Positions 51,722-59,930 of a stretch of DNA of 64,000 bases are shown here, one piece after another; the stretch's first letter is position 1, and the number at the start of each line of letters is the position of its first letter. The position numbers and the translations under genes are program-made. The stretch is from the NCBI RefSeq assembly GCF_003050785.1, contig NZ_QAOH01000003.1, positions 186,001 through 250,000 of the forward strand, given 5' to 3'. The stretch comes from Celeribacter persicus (GTDB taxonomy: Bacteria > Pseudomonadota > Alphaproteobacteria > Rhodobacterales > Rhodobacteraceae). The notes beneath the pieces are model-generated. The model saw nothing but the letters and a program-made list of their open reading frames with translations, did no database searches and was not told the origin of the DNA.

Positions 51722-52927
51722 ATGTCTGAACGTCTGCCGGTTACTGTTCTCTCGGGTTTTCTCGGTTCCGGGAAAACCACACTACTCAATCGTCTGCTCA
51801 ACAACCGCGCCGGCCTGCGCGTGGCCGTCATCGTCAACGATATGTCTGAGGTGAATATCGACGCCGATCTCGTGCGTCAGGGCGGTGCCGATCTGTCACG
51901 GACCGAGGAAACTCTGGTCGAAATGAGCAACGGCTGCATCTGCTGCACACTCAGGGACGATTTGCTGACCGAAGTACGGCGTCTCGCAGAGGCCGGCAAA
52001 TACGATTACCTGCTGATCGAATCGACCGGGATCGCCGAACCGCTGCCTGTGGCCGCGACCTTTGCCTTCCGTGACGAACATGGCGAAAGCCTCGATGACA
52101 TCGCTCGGCTCGACACGATGGTGACCGTGGTCGACACTGTGAATATGCTCAACGATTATTCCAGCCATGATTTTCTTGAAGATCGCGGCGAGGTGGCAGG
52201 CGAAGGCGACACGCGTCGGATCGTCGACCTTCTGGTCGATCAGATCGAATTCGCCGATGTCATCGTGCTGAACAAGGTGAGCGACGCAGGCCCGGACAAG
52301 GTCCTTGCCGCGCGCAAGATCGTCGCCGCGCTCAACCCCGACGCCAAGGTCATCGAAACGGATTTCTCCAAAGTCGCAACCGAGGATGTGCTCGGCACCG
52401 GATTGTTCGATTTCGACCACGCGCATGAACATCCGCTCTGGGCCAAGGAGCTATACGGGTTCGCCGATCACGTCCCTGAAACCGACGAATACGATGTCAC
52501 ATCCTTCGTCTACCGCGCGCGGCGTCCCTTCGACCCCTCTGCAATCGAAGCGGTGCTGAACGGCGATCTGCCAGGAGTGATTCGTGCGAAAGGACATTTC
52601 TGGATGGCCACTCGCCCCGAATGGGCTGCCGAATTTTCCATGGCGGGTGCGCTCAGTACGATCAAGCCCCTCGGCCAATGGTGGGCTGCCGTACCGGAAC
52701 ATTACTGGCCCGATCACCCGGAAGGCCGGGCGCAGATTGCCGAGGTCTGGGCCGATGGGTTCGGCGACCGGCGTCAGGAAATTGTCTTCATCGGCTCGGG
52801 CATGGATGAGGCCCTGATCCGGGCAAAACTCGATGCCGCGCTGATCGGTCCCGAAGACCGGATCGACCCTGATCTGGCCAAAACGCTCAGGGATCCTTTC
52901 CCGCAATGGGGTCGCGCGGCGGCATGA
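51722..52927 (+). CDS. COG0523 (CobW/ZigA-like) GTPase metallochaperone
   Basis: 401 residues from the ATG at 51722 (AAGGA eight bases upstream); another ATG lies two codons earlier. G3E GTPase: Walker A TVLSGFLGSGKTTLLNRLLN, metal motif CICC in VEMSNGCICCTLRDDLLTEV, LLIESTGIAEPLPVAATFAF, and the guanine-specificity NKVS in ADVIVLNKVSDAG. A His-containing linker (DFDHAHEHPLW) and a C-terminal CobW_C domain (VTSFVYRARRPFDPSAIEAV) follow. The CxCC motif and the upstream Zur-like box point to zinc, not cobalt, delivery. An ATGA overlap links it to the next gene. Confidence 0.9.
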   Translation: MSERLPVTVLSGFLGSGKTTLLNRLLNNRAGLRVAVIVNDMSEVNIDADLVRQGGADLSRTEETLVEMSNGCICCTLRDDLLTEVRRLAEAGKYDYLLIESTGIAEPLPVAATFAFRDEHGESLDDIARLDTMVTVVDTVNMLNDYSSHDFLEDRGEVAGEGDTRRIVDLLVDQIEFADVIVLNKVSDAGPDKVLAARKIVAALNPDAKVIETDFSKVATEDVLGTGLFDFDHAHEHPLWAKELYGFADHVPETDEYDVTSFVYRARRPFDPSAIEAVLNGDLPGVIRAKGHFWMATRPEWAAEFSMAGALSTIKPLGQWWAAVPEHYWPDHPEGRAQIAEVWADGFGDRRQEIVFIGSGMDEALIRAKLDAALIGPEDRIDPDLAKTLRDPFPQWGRAAA

Positions 52928-53187
52928 GCAATCTCAACACCTCCCTGCGCAAACGCAGACGGTCGTGTGATCCGATGCGGGAGTTCGATCACCTGCCCAA
53001 GGCGCTGAGGCTTTGGTTGTCACAAGCCGCTCTGCCCTGGTCGCCGCGCTCCGTGCGGCGGCTCTGGTCCAAAGCCCTGCATCTCCATGGAGGGTGTGAG
53101 GATCGTGCCCTCGCCCACCTGTCTGAAATCGAGTCCAGACGCCTCGCAAAGGACTCACCCCAAGTCTGGGGTGCGGTCTTTCAGTAA
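52924..53187 (+). CDS. DUF6525-like small basic protein
   Basis: 87 residues. Starts inside the stop of the COG0523 gene (ATGA, 52924-52927). Sequence: LNTSLRKRRRSCDPMREFDH, LPKALRLWLSQAALPWSPRS, VRRLWSKALHLHGGCEDRAL. Rich in Arg and Trp, helical, no TM. I recognise it as a Rhodobacterales hypothetical family often next to COG0523 genes, possibly DUF6525. A role in metal handling is only suggested by position. Confidence 0.7.
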   Translation: MSNLNTSLRKRRRSCDPMREFDHLPKALRLWLSQAALPWSPRSVRRLWSKALHLHGGCEDRALAHLSEIESRRLAKDSPQVWGAVFQ

Positions 53188-53210
53188 TCGTAAAGCAGGT
53201 TCGGCGCGGG

Positions 53211-53453
53211 TTATCGCACGCGCCGGGCCACCCAGATCAACAGGATCGCACCGAAAATGCCGACGATCAGCTGCGGCAACCAGCTGTTCGCGGCATAGAT
53301 GCCCAGAAGCGACAGGATCAGGTTCAGCACGAAGGCTCCGACAATCCCAAGCAAGATATTGGCAAGCAAGCCAGTGTCGGCCTTCATCAGGCTGCTGGCG
53401 ATCCAGCCCGCAAGACCACCAACAATGATCGACGCAATAAGTCCAAGTCCCAT
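53211..53453 (-). CDS. GlsB/YeaQ/YmgE-family membrane peptide
   Basis: 80 residues, three hydrophobic segments with Gly-rich turns: IASIIVGGLAGWIASSLMKA, LLANILLGIVGAFVLNLILS, PQLIVGIFGAILLIWVARRV. This is the transglycosylase-associated (GlsB/YeaQ) family of stress-related inner-membrane peptides. An exact EcfG promoter ends 28 bp upstream of the ATG at 53453. It is thus a probable general stress regulon member, 37 kb from ecfG. Confidence 0.92.
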   Translation of the reverse strand: MGLGLIASIIVGGLAGWIASSLMKADTGLLANILLGIVGAFVLNLILSLLGIYAANSWLPQLIVGIFGAILLIWVARRVR

Positions 53454-53481
53454 GTGAGCCTCCTGTCCTAAGTCTCAACTC

Positions 53482-53507
53482 AACGAAAACGGGCGCTGAA
53501 AGGTTCC
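53482..53507 (-). promoter_or_regulatory. EcfG-type promoter of the YeaQ-type gene
   Basis: Minus strand GGAAC (53507-53503), 17 nt, CGTT (53485-53482). The distance to the ATG at 53453 is 28 nt from the -10 element. Same spacing as the other five EcfG-type promoters of this window. Confidence 0.78.
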
Positions 53508-53543
53508 CCTCTCAACACCCGTTACCACATCTCTGCGGAAAAA

Positions 53544-54371
53544 TCAGTCGCGCAGCAGCTCGTTGATCCCGGTTTTGGAACGGGTCTTGGCATCCACGCG
53601 TTTCACGATCACCGCGCAATAGAGATTTACACCGTTTTTCGACGGCATCGTGCCCGCAACGACGACGGAATAGGGCGGCACTTCGCCGTAGAACACTTCG
53701 CCGGTTTCACGGTCGACGATCTTGGTGGACTGACCGAGATAGACGCCCATGCCGAGCACGGAACCCTCGCGGACGATTACGCCCTCGGCCACTTCGGCAC
53801 GCGCGCCAATAAAGCAGTTGTCTTCGATGATCACCGGACCGGCTTGCAGCGGCTCAAGCACGCCACCGATGCCAGCACCACCCGAGAGGTGGACGTTCTT
53901 GCCGATTTGCGCGCAGGAGCCGACCGTGGCCCAAGTGTCGACCATGGTGCCGCTATCGACGTAAGCGCCAAGATTCACGAAGGACGGCATGAGAACCACA
54001 CCCGGTGCAATATAGGCAGATTTGCGAACCACTGCGTTCGGCACAGCGCGGAACCCCGCCTCTTTGAATTCGGAAGTGCCCCAGCCTTTGAACTTGCTGT
54101 CGACCTTGTCCCACCAGCCGGAACCTTGCGGACCGCCGTCATGCAGTTCCATATCCTTGATACGGAAACCAAGGAGCACGGCTTTTTTGGCCCATTGGTT
54201 CACATGCCAGTTGCCGTCATCCTGTTTTTCGGCCACACGAATCTCGCCCTTGTCGAGCGCGTTCAGGGTCGATTCAATCGCCTCGCGGGTTTCGCCACCG
54301 GTCGCGGGGGTAATGGTATCGCGCGCGTCCCAGGCGGCTTCGATGGCGGCTTCGAGCTGTGCATTCGACAT
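53544..54371 (-). CDS. dapD: 2,3,4,5-tetrahydropyridine-2,6-dicarboxylate N-succinyltransferase
   Basis: 275 residues from the ATG at 54371 (GGAGACC upstream). Left-handed beta-helix acyltransferase: hexapeptide repeats from about 125 on ([75 protein letters not shown]). It makes N-succinyl-2-amino-6-oxopimelate for the lysine/DAP route that includes dapE at 47.6 kb. Convergent layout with the YeaQ gene is absent; both run on the minus strand. Confidence 0.96.
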   Translation of the reverse strand: MSNAQLEAAIEAAWDARDTITPATGGETREAIESTLNALDKGEIRVAEKQDDGNWHVNQWAKKAVLLGFRIKDMELHDGGPQGSGWWDKVDSKFKGWGTSEFKEAGFRAVPNAVVRKSAYIAPGVVLMPSFVNLGAYVDSGTMVDTWATVGSCAQIGKNVHLSGGAGIGGVLEPLQAGPVIIEDNCFIGARAEVAEGVIVREGSVLGMGVYLGQSTKIVDRETGEVFYGEVPPYSVVVAGTMPSKNGVNLYCAVIVKRVDAKTRSKTGINELLRD

Positions 54372-54489
54372 GTTGGTCTCCGAGGTCGTCGTGAAATATA
54401 GGTTCCCGCAGGCTATAGTCGCTGGAGGACGTCCGCGCAACGCGCGTGAGAGCACAGGCGACGAGACAAAACGACATAGAGGCACATAC

Positions 54490-55338
54490 ATGACCGAGCA
54501 GAAACCGATTTCCCGCCGCCACCCCTTGCGCGACAGCCGGGTGGATCAGGAGGCCGCCCGCCACATCCCGGACACGCCGCAGACGCGCTCACCGTCCTAT
54601 CGGCTTGCGTTCACAGATGACGAATTCATGCTGCGTGACGATCTGCGGCCGGTACGGTTGCAGCTGGAACTGCTCAAACCCGACCTGATGATGCAGGAAT
54701 TCGGCGTCGAAAGCACCATCGTGATGTTCGGCGGCGCGCGTATTCCATCGCCCGACAAGAAAGACACGGCAAAGACGGAGACGCTTGCGGAACTGTCGAA
54801 ATACTATGACGAGGCGCGTGAATTCGCCCGAATCATGACCGAGCGCAACAACGGCCATAAGGAAAACGTCATCGTCACCGGCGGCGGACCGGGCGTGATG
54901 GAAGCGGGCAATCGTGGCGCCAAGGACGCGGGCGGGCTGTCCATTGGTCTCAACATCGTGTTGCCGCATGAGCAGGCGCCGAACGAATATGTGACCCCGG
55001 AGTTATGCTTTAACTTTCACTATTTCGCCATCCGTAAGATGCACTTCCTGATGCGCGCAAAGGCCATTGTGGTCTTCCCCGGCGGGTTTGGCACGTTGGA
55101 CGAGATGTTCGAAAGCCTGACTCTTATCCAGACCGGACGGATGAACCGCGTGCCCTTCCTGCTGTTCGGCAAGGCTTTTTGGGAAAAGATCATCAACTGG
55201 GAGGCACTGGCCGAGGCCGGAACCATCGCGCGCAAGGATCTTGAGTTGTTCAAATTCGTCGAGACCGCCGAAGAGGCGGTAAAAGCCATCGACGACTGGC
55301 CAAGTGCGGGTTTGCGCGCGACCCTCGAAGGACGCTAA
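54490..55338 (+). CDS. LOG-family protein (TIGR00730-like, lysine-decarboxylase motif)
   Basis: 282 residues from the ATG at 54490. Rossmann fold: [80 protein letters not shown] (the PGGxGTxxE motif) and the preceding [12 protein letters not shown]. Enzymes of this family release cytokinin-type bases from nucleotide monophosphates or hydrolyse AMP-like compounds. The charged N-terminal 60 residues are longer than in plain LOG. The TAA stop (55336-55338) is provided by repeat copy B. Confidence 0.9.
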   Translation: MTEQKPISRRHPLRDSRVDQEAARHIPDTPQTRSPSYRLAFTDDEFMLRDDLRPVRLQLELLKPDLMMQEFGVESTIVMFGGARIPSPDKKDTAKTETLAELSKYYDEAREFARIMTERNNGHKENVIVTGGGPGVMEAGNRGAKDAGGLSIGLNIVLPHEQAPNEYVTPELCFNFHYFAIRKMHFLMRAKAIVVFPGGFGTLDEMFESLTLIQTGRMNRVPFLLFGKAFWEKIINWEALAEAGTIARKDLELFKFVETAEEAVKAIDDWPSAGLRATLEGR

Positions 55339-55451
55339 AGCGTCCCGCCTTTAACCTGAGACATCAGATAAAGGCAGGGCGTGTGCAACGTTCAGATGTT
55401 GCGTGGCGTTCGGCCAAAAGCTGTGCTTCAGTTTATTGGCCGAACACTTTA
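55336..55451. repeat. 116-bp palindromic repeat, copy B
   Basis: Ungapped match to copy A at 13861-13976 (103 of 116 positions). It starts TAAAGCGTCCCGCC, which includes the TAA stop of the LOG gene, and ends ACACTTTA just before the minus-strand RHH gene. Internal hairpins around ACCTGAGACATC and GCAACgttcagatGTTGC. The first half also matches copy C. Confidence 0.87.
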
Positions 55452-55454
55452 GGT

Positions 55455-55646
55455 TCAGGCCTGCTGTTGCAGCACGGTTTCGACCTCATCCGTCTTGACC
55501 GGATCAGCACTCTCCATAAGTCGATGCATATAGCGGTCGAGCGCCATTTCCTGAACCATCGCCCCGATCGACTGACCGGTTTCCCGCGCCAGAAGGTGAA
55601 GCATCCGCACCGTGCTTTCCGGCAGGAGCAGCGTGAGTTTTTCCAT
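55455..55646 (-). CDS. ribbon-helix-helix-like small protein
   Basis: 63 residues: MEKLTLLLPESTVRMLHLLA, RETGQSIGAMVQEMALDRYM and a charged tail. The short beta strand followed by two helices resembles RHH DNA-binding or antitoxin proteins. It lies 12 bp after a second, larger RHH-like gene on the same strand, and ends four bases before repeat copy B. No toxin is apparent, so the antitoxin role is only one option. Confidence 0.55.
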   Translation of the reverse strand: MEKLTLLLPESTVRMLHLLARETGQSIGAMVQEMALDRYMHRLMESADPVKTDEVETVLQQQA

Positions 55647-55658
55647 GGAAATCTCCCG

Positions 55659-56090
55659 TCAGAAAGGCAGGACCTTTTGTTCAAGGTGGCGAGTTTCGAG
55701 ATGGTGATGGGCGTGTCCGGGAAAGGGCGCGTCGAAACGTTCCATGAGGCGTGAAGAGGGCTGCCCGATCTCGGAGGCCTTACAAAGCCGCTGGCCCTCA
55801 ACAGTCTGAAGGATCAACACGCCACCACGTTCAGCCAGTTCATAGCCCTTCGCACGGAGCACGTCCTGAAGATCATCCCAACCCGTCGCATAGGCGAAAT
55901 CATGCGCGAGATAGGCAGTCAGGGTGTGCGGTTTGCGCGGCCCCTTGTAGCCGAACGCCCCTTCGAGCGGGCGCACGGCCTCATCAAGCCTGTCACGAAT
56001 GAAAGCCCCCAGAGGCAGACCGGCACGCGCCGCCGCGCGTTGTACACGGTCGCCAAGGTCGTCATCGAATCTGATCTGTATCCATTCCAT
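55659..56090 (-). CDS. RHH-like protein with relaxase-type C-terminal region
   Basis: 143 residues. N-terminal RHH-like part (about 1-45: MEWIQIRFDDDLGDRVQRAA, LPLGAFIRDRLDEAV), a linker, and a C-terminal part (about 65-125) with YATGWDDLQDVLRAKGYELA, GVLILQTVEGQRLCKASEIG and LMERFDAPFPGH. The latter pattern resembles the distal region of plasmid mobilisation/relaxase proteins (W..L...L...G..L...CK.S..G...L..RF), but no catalytic Tyr motif is seen. Operon with the small RHH protein. Function uncertain. Confidence 0.5.
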   Translation of the reverse strand: MEWIQIRFDDDLGDRVQRAAARAGLPLGAFIRDRLDEAVRPLEGAFGYKGPRKPHTLTAYLAHDFAYATGWDDLQDVLRAKGYELAERGGVLILQTVEGQRLCKASEIGQPSSRLMERFDAPFPGHAHHHLETRHLEQKVLPF

Positions 56091-56125
56091 ACCCGGACTG
56101 TGCGTCGGGTATGGTTAAAAAGAGG

Positions 56126-57313
56126 TTATTGCGCCTGTAGTCCAGCCTCGGCCTCGATCTGACGCCGTGACTTGCGCGCGCGTTCGGTCGCGGATTTGAG
56201 CTGACCACAGGCGGCCATGATATCCTCACCCCGCGGCGTACGGATCGGAGAGGCATAACCCGCCTGCATCAGGATCGTCGCGAACGCCCGAATGCGGTTG
56301 TTCGAGGACCGTTTGTAGGGCGCGCCCGGCCATTCGTTGAACGGAATGAGGTTTACCTTGGCCGGAATACCATCCAGAAGTTTCACCAGACGACGCGCGT
56401 CCTCATCGGTGTCGTTCACATCCTTGAGCATCACGTATTCAAAGGTGATGCGTTCGGAATTGGTCGCCTTGGGATATTCGCGCAATGCGTCGAGAAGTTT
56501 CTCGATGTTCCATTTCTTGTTGATCGGCACCAATACGTCGCGGGTCTCATCGGTCGTGGCGTGGAAGGACACGGCCAGAAGACAGCCAATTTCCTCCGCG
56601 GTGCGATGAATTTCCGGCACAACCCCCGAGGTGGACAGCGTAATGCGACGACGACCGAGCTGAATCCCTTCGGCGTCCATCACGATCTTCATCGCATCGC
56701 GGACGTTCTCGAAATTATAAAGCGGCTCACCCATCCCCATCAGAACGATGTTGGACAAAAGCCGCGTCTCGTCTTTCGGCGCGCCACGTTCGGGCCATTC
56801 GTTCAGATCGTCACGCGCCATCATCACCTGACCGACGATCTCGGCGGCGGTGAGATTGCGCACAAGTTTCTGCGTCCCGGTGTGACAGAAGGAACAAGTC
56901 AGCGTACAGCCCACCTGCGACGACACACAGAGCGTGCCGCGACCTTCCTCCGGGATATACACAACCTCGACCTCATGCCCGCCGTCGATGCGGACAAGGT
57001 ATTTACGGGTGCCATCCTCGGAAACCTGTTTCGACACGACCTCCGGCACACGCACCTCGAATTTTTCGGCCAACATGGCGCGGTAATCTTTGGCGAGGTT
57101 AGTCATCTCCGCGAAATCGCGCACACCCCATTGGTAAATCCATTGCCAGATCTGCCCGGTCCGCATCTTTGCCTGTTTCTCTGGCGTCCCGTTTTCGATC
57201 AAGGTCTGACGCAGCGCATCACGGGTCAACCCGACAAGGTTGATCTTGTCAGACGGCGTTTCCTTGCGCGGAAAAGTCATCACATCCTGCGTAATCGGTG
57301 CGCTGGGTTCCAT
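56126..57313 (-). CDS. rlmN: dual-specificity 23S rRNA/tRNA methyltransferase RlmN
   Basis: 395 residues. Radical SAM motif [15 protein letters not shown] (CxxxCxxC), preceded by [12 protein letters not shown]. Other marks: [40 protein letters not shown] and [14 protein letters not shown] with the methyl-carrying Cys. Methylates C2 of A2503 in 23S rRNA and A37 of some tRNAs. Length is normal, start at 57313. Confidence 0.96.
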   Translation of the reverse strand: MEPSAPITQDVMTFPRKETPSDKINLVGLTRDALRQTLIENGTPEKQAKMRTGQIWQWIYQWGVRDFAEMTNLAKDYRAMLAEKFEVRVPEVVSKQVSEDGTRKYLVRIDGGHEVEVVYIPEEGRGTLCVSSQVGCTLTCSFCHTGTQKLVRNLTAAEIVGQVMMARDDLNEWPERGAPKDETRLLSNIVLMGMGEPLYNFENVRDAMKIVMDAEGIQLGRRRITLSTSGVVPEIHRTAEEIGCLLAVSFHATTDETRDVLVPINKKWNIEKLLDALREYPKATNSERITFEYVMLKDVNDTDEDARRLVKLLDGIPAKVNLIPFNEWPGAPYKRSSNNRIRAFATILMQAGYASPIRTPRGEDIMAACGQLKSATERARKSRRQIEAEAGLQAQ

Positions 57314-57380
57314 GGCGGGTCTCGTCGATAGCGGTGATTAAGCGGCCCATTTACAGGATTCCATCCCGAAACACCATATG

Positions 57381-57405
57381 AAAAGGCCCCGCGCATGCAG
57401 GGCCT
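57381..57405 (-). terminator. terminator of the IalB-like gene
   Basis: Stem AGGCCCCGC (57384-57392) / GCAGGGCCT (57397-57405) with one mismatch and a 4-nt loop. TTTT follows on the minus strand, in front of the rlmN gene. Confidence 0.75.
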
Positions 57406-57428
57406 CGATCACATCTCTCATGCAGCGT

Positions 57429-57968
57429 TTACTTGCCACAGCGTTTGGCCGCTTCCTCGACCGAAGCCGTAAATCCCAGAAGCGAGAAGGTATCCTTGGT
57501 GATCGTCCCACGCGAAGAACGCCCGGTCAGCGTCGCCGTGGAGCCGCGTTTCATCGCCGCGATGATCTTGGCATCGTCTTCGGGCGTGACGGCCCAAGCG
57601 GTCTCGTCATCGGAATTGGTGAACAGCGTGAAACCGGTGCCGCCGATGTCCATGGTCACCTCGGAACCCGGTTCGAACGGATAACCGCCAAGGAAGGACA
57701 CCTGACCGTTTACACCATTGCCCGGCGCATAGGTCACGAACAGCAGAATGTCGGAGCGCGTCACCGATTTCGGACGTCCCGAGCTGTCGGTGTTCAGGGT
57801 CTCTTTCGGAATCGACACCGCCCAACAGGTCTTGGTCGGGTTGCTTTCCTCATAGACATACCAATCGGTGTTCGACCCCACCTGATTGGTGCTTTGCTGT
57901 GCAAGGGCCGGTGCGGCCATCCCGGCCAGCGTTGCCGCAAACAGGGTCTGTCTCACGAAAAAATTCAT
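57429..57968 (-). CDS. invasion-associated locus B (IalB)-family exported protein
   Basis: 179 residues. Signal peptide MNFFVRQTLFAATLAGMAAP ending ALAQQ. Mature part: TDWYVYEESNPTKTCWAVSI, DILLFVTYAPGNGVNGQVSF, FTLFTNSDDETAWAVTPEDD, IIAAMKRGSTATLTGRSSRG and FTASVEEAAKRC. IalB-type proteins are common periplasmic/outer-surface proteins in alphaproteobacteria; the name comes from Bartonella and no invasion role is implied here. Upstream of rlmN on the same strand with its own terminator. Confidence 0.88.
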   Translation of the reverse strand: MNFFVRQTLFAATLAGMAAPALAQQSTNQVGSNTDWYVYEESNPTKTCWAVSIPKETLNTDSSGRPKSVTRSDILLFVTYAPGNGVNGQVSFLGGYPFEPGSEVTMDIGGTGFTLFTNSDDETAWAVTPEDDAKIIAAMKRGSTATLTGRSSRGTITKDTFSLLGFTASVEEAAKRCGK

Positions 57969-58149
57969 TGATCTCTCGCTGCCTCTCGTTCATCCGGCCT
58001 TGTGGTGACCTCGTCCTCCGCTGTCTATAGCTGCGGTTTTCCGGCAAGGTCAGGCCATTTCCATCGTCTTCGGGGCACAGTAACGTAAATCCGCCGATTT
58101 GGGAAAGGCCCTTGGCAGAAATTCGCTGAAACGTGAAGGGGCGGAAAAG

Positions 58150-59148
58150 ATGGTTGAAATGCACCCGATGGTCGAAGTCTGGCGCGGCCCCATTCTGGAA
58201 AGCCGTCACGCCGGGTTTGCCGTGATCTGCAACGCCCGTGGCGAAGTCATTGAAGGCTGGGGAGACATCGACACGGTGATCCTGCCGCGCTCCTCGGTGA
58301 AAATGATCCAGGCCTTGCCTCTGGTCACCTCCGGCGCCGCCGATGCCAAGGGGTTGACCGAGCATCAGCTCGCCTTGTCCTGCGCCTCGCATCAGGGGGC
58401 GGTCATCCACACCGACCGGGTGGCGGCCTGGCTCAAGGATCTCGGCCTGACGCAGGACGACCTGATCTGTGGCCCGCAGGAACCGTGGGACATTCCGACC
58501 CGCAACGCGCAGATCAAGGCCGATGCAGGCAAGTGCCGCATCCACAACAATTGCTCCGGTAAACATTGCGGTTTCCTCACGCTCACCCAGCATCTTGGGG
58601 CAGGACCCGATTACGTCGACCCGGATCATCCCGTGCAAAAAGCCGTGCTTGATGCGTTCGAAACCGTCACCGGGGAAACCTCTCCCGGCTTTGGTATCGA
58701 CGGCTGCTCCGCCCCGAATTTCGCGACCTCTGTCCGGGGGCTTGGCAGGGCAATGGGCTATTTCGCGGGAGCGCGTGAAGATGGCAACACGATGGAGCGT
58801 GCGGCTTTCCGGCTGGCGAAAGCGATGCGTACCCACCCAGATCTCGTCGCAGGCGAAGGCCGTGCCTGCACCGAACTGATGCGCGCCGCCCGTGGTAAAG
58901 CGACGATCAAGACCGGGGCCGAGGGTGTCTTTACCGCCATCCTGTCGGAACAGGGTCTGGGAGTAGCGCTGAAAATCGGTGACGGAGCAACACGCGCCTC
59001 CGAATGCGCCATCGCCGCGATTCTCGTGAAACTCGGTGCGCTCGACGCAAATGACCCCTTGGTGAAAAAGCGGCTCAATCCCGATGTCCCGAATTTCGCA
59101 GGGATCAACACGGGCGAGATCAAACCGGCTACGGGATTTCCGGACTAA
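58150..59148 (+). CDS. type II-like asparaginase of the R. etli family
   Basis: 332 residues from the ATG at 58150. AnsA/Rhizobium-type L-asparaginase (PF06089-like), unrelated to E. coli AnsB. Marks: GPILESRHAGFAVICNARGE, TVILPRSSVKMIQALPLVTS, LALSCASHQGAVIHTDRVAA, CRIHNNCSGKHCGFLTLTQH (conserved Ser-Gly-Lys-His-Cys) and GIDGCSAPNFATSVRGLGRA. Hydrolyses asparagine to aspartate and ammonia. The start was chosen after a GGGGCGGAAAAG site; a longer frame exists upstream. Confidence 0.9.
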   Translation: MVEMHPMVEVWRGPILESRHAGFAVICNARGEVIEGWGDIDTVILPRSSVKMIQALPLVTSGAADAKGLTEHQLALSCASHQGAVIHTDRVAAWLKDLGLTQDDLICGPQEPWDIPTRNAQIKADAGKCRIHNNCSGKHCGFLTLTQHLGAGPDYVDPDHPVQKAVLDAFETVTGETSPGFGIDGCSAPNFATSVRGLGRAMGYFAGAREDGNTMERAAFRLAKAMRTHPDLVAGEGRACTELMRAARGKATIKTGAEGVFTAILSEQGLGVALKIGDGATRASECAIAAILVKLGALDANDPLVKKRLNPDVPNFAGINTGEIKPATGFPD

Positions 59149-59171
59149 GGCTTTTCTAATGGCTCAAATAC

Positions 59172-59930
59172 TCAAAACCACTCGGAAACGAGTTTGAGCG
59201 CCAAAGCCGTCGAGGCGATCACCAGCACCGGCTTGATCAACCGTGCGCCGACTTTCGTGGCCAGTGTCGAGCCGACATAGGCTCCGGCGATCTGCGCCGC
59301 CCCCATGGCAAGGCCGAGCATCCACAAGGGTTTGGCCACAAGAACGAACCCCACGAGTCCGCCGACATTGGAGGCAAAGTTCAAAAGTTTGGTATGCGCG
59401 GTGGCCTTGAGGATGCCGTAGCCCGCGAGGCTGACGAAACCGAGCATGAAAAACGCGCCTGTCCCCGGCCCCAGAAGCCCGTCATAGAAGCCGATGAAAG
59501 GGACGAAGGTGGTGGCGAAAAGCACCGGCGTGATGCGTTGGGTCCGGTCCATGTCGTTGAGACCGGGTTTGAAGGCAAAGAACAATGCGATGGCGATCAG
59601 CAACACAGGCAACCCGAGGCGAATCACATCCGTGGGAAGCGAACTTGCCAAAAGCGCGCCAAGTACTGCGCCGGAGAATGATAAAAGCGCCGGGCCGATC
59701 TGTTTGCGCAGGTCCACATGACCGGCACGGGCATAGTTGATCGCCGCCATACCTGCGCCGAACAGCCCCTGCACCTTGTTGGTCGCGAGCGCCTGCACCG
59801 GTGGTATGCCCGCGAGCATCAGCGCAGGCACGGTGATCAACCCGCCGCCACCGGCGATGCTGTCGACAAACCCGGCGGCAAATGCCGCAGCGATGAGAAT
59901 CAAAAGAAGGTCGAGTGAGACCTCAAACAT
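59172..59930 (-). CDS. TauE/SafE-family membrane transporter
   Basis: 252 residues from the ATG at 59930, which overlaps the serB stop. About eight TM segments: LLLILIAAAFAAGFVDSIAG, GGGGLITVPALMLAGIPPVQ, ALATNKVQGLFGAGMAAINY, LLSFSGAVLGALLASSLPTD, IGFYDGLLGPGTGAFFMLGF and GAQIAGAYVGSTLATKVGAR-like C-terminus. The GxxDSIAGGGGLITVP and GFYDGLLGPGTGAF motifs are diagnostic. Such proteins move sulfonates, sulfite or similar anions; the substrate is unknown. Same strand as serB. Confidence 0.9.
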   Translation of the reverse strand: MFEVSLDLLLILIAAAFAAGFVDSIAGGGGLITVPALMLAGIPPVQALATNKVQGLFGAGMAAINYARAGHVDLRKQIGPALLSFSGAVLGALLASSLPTDVIRLGLPVLLIAIALFFAFKPGLNDMDRTQRITPVLFATTFVPFIGFYDGLLGPGTGAFFMLGFVSLAGYGILKATAHTKLLNFASNVGGLVGFVLVAKPLWMLGLAMGAAQIAGAYVGSTLATKVGARLIKPVLVIASTALALKLVSEWF

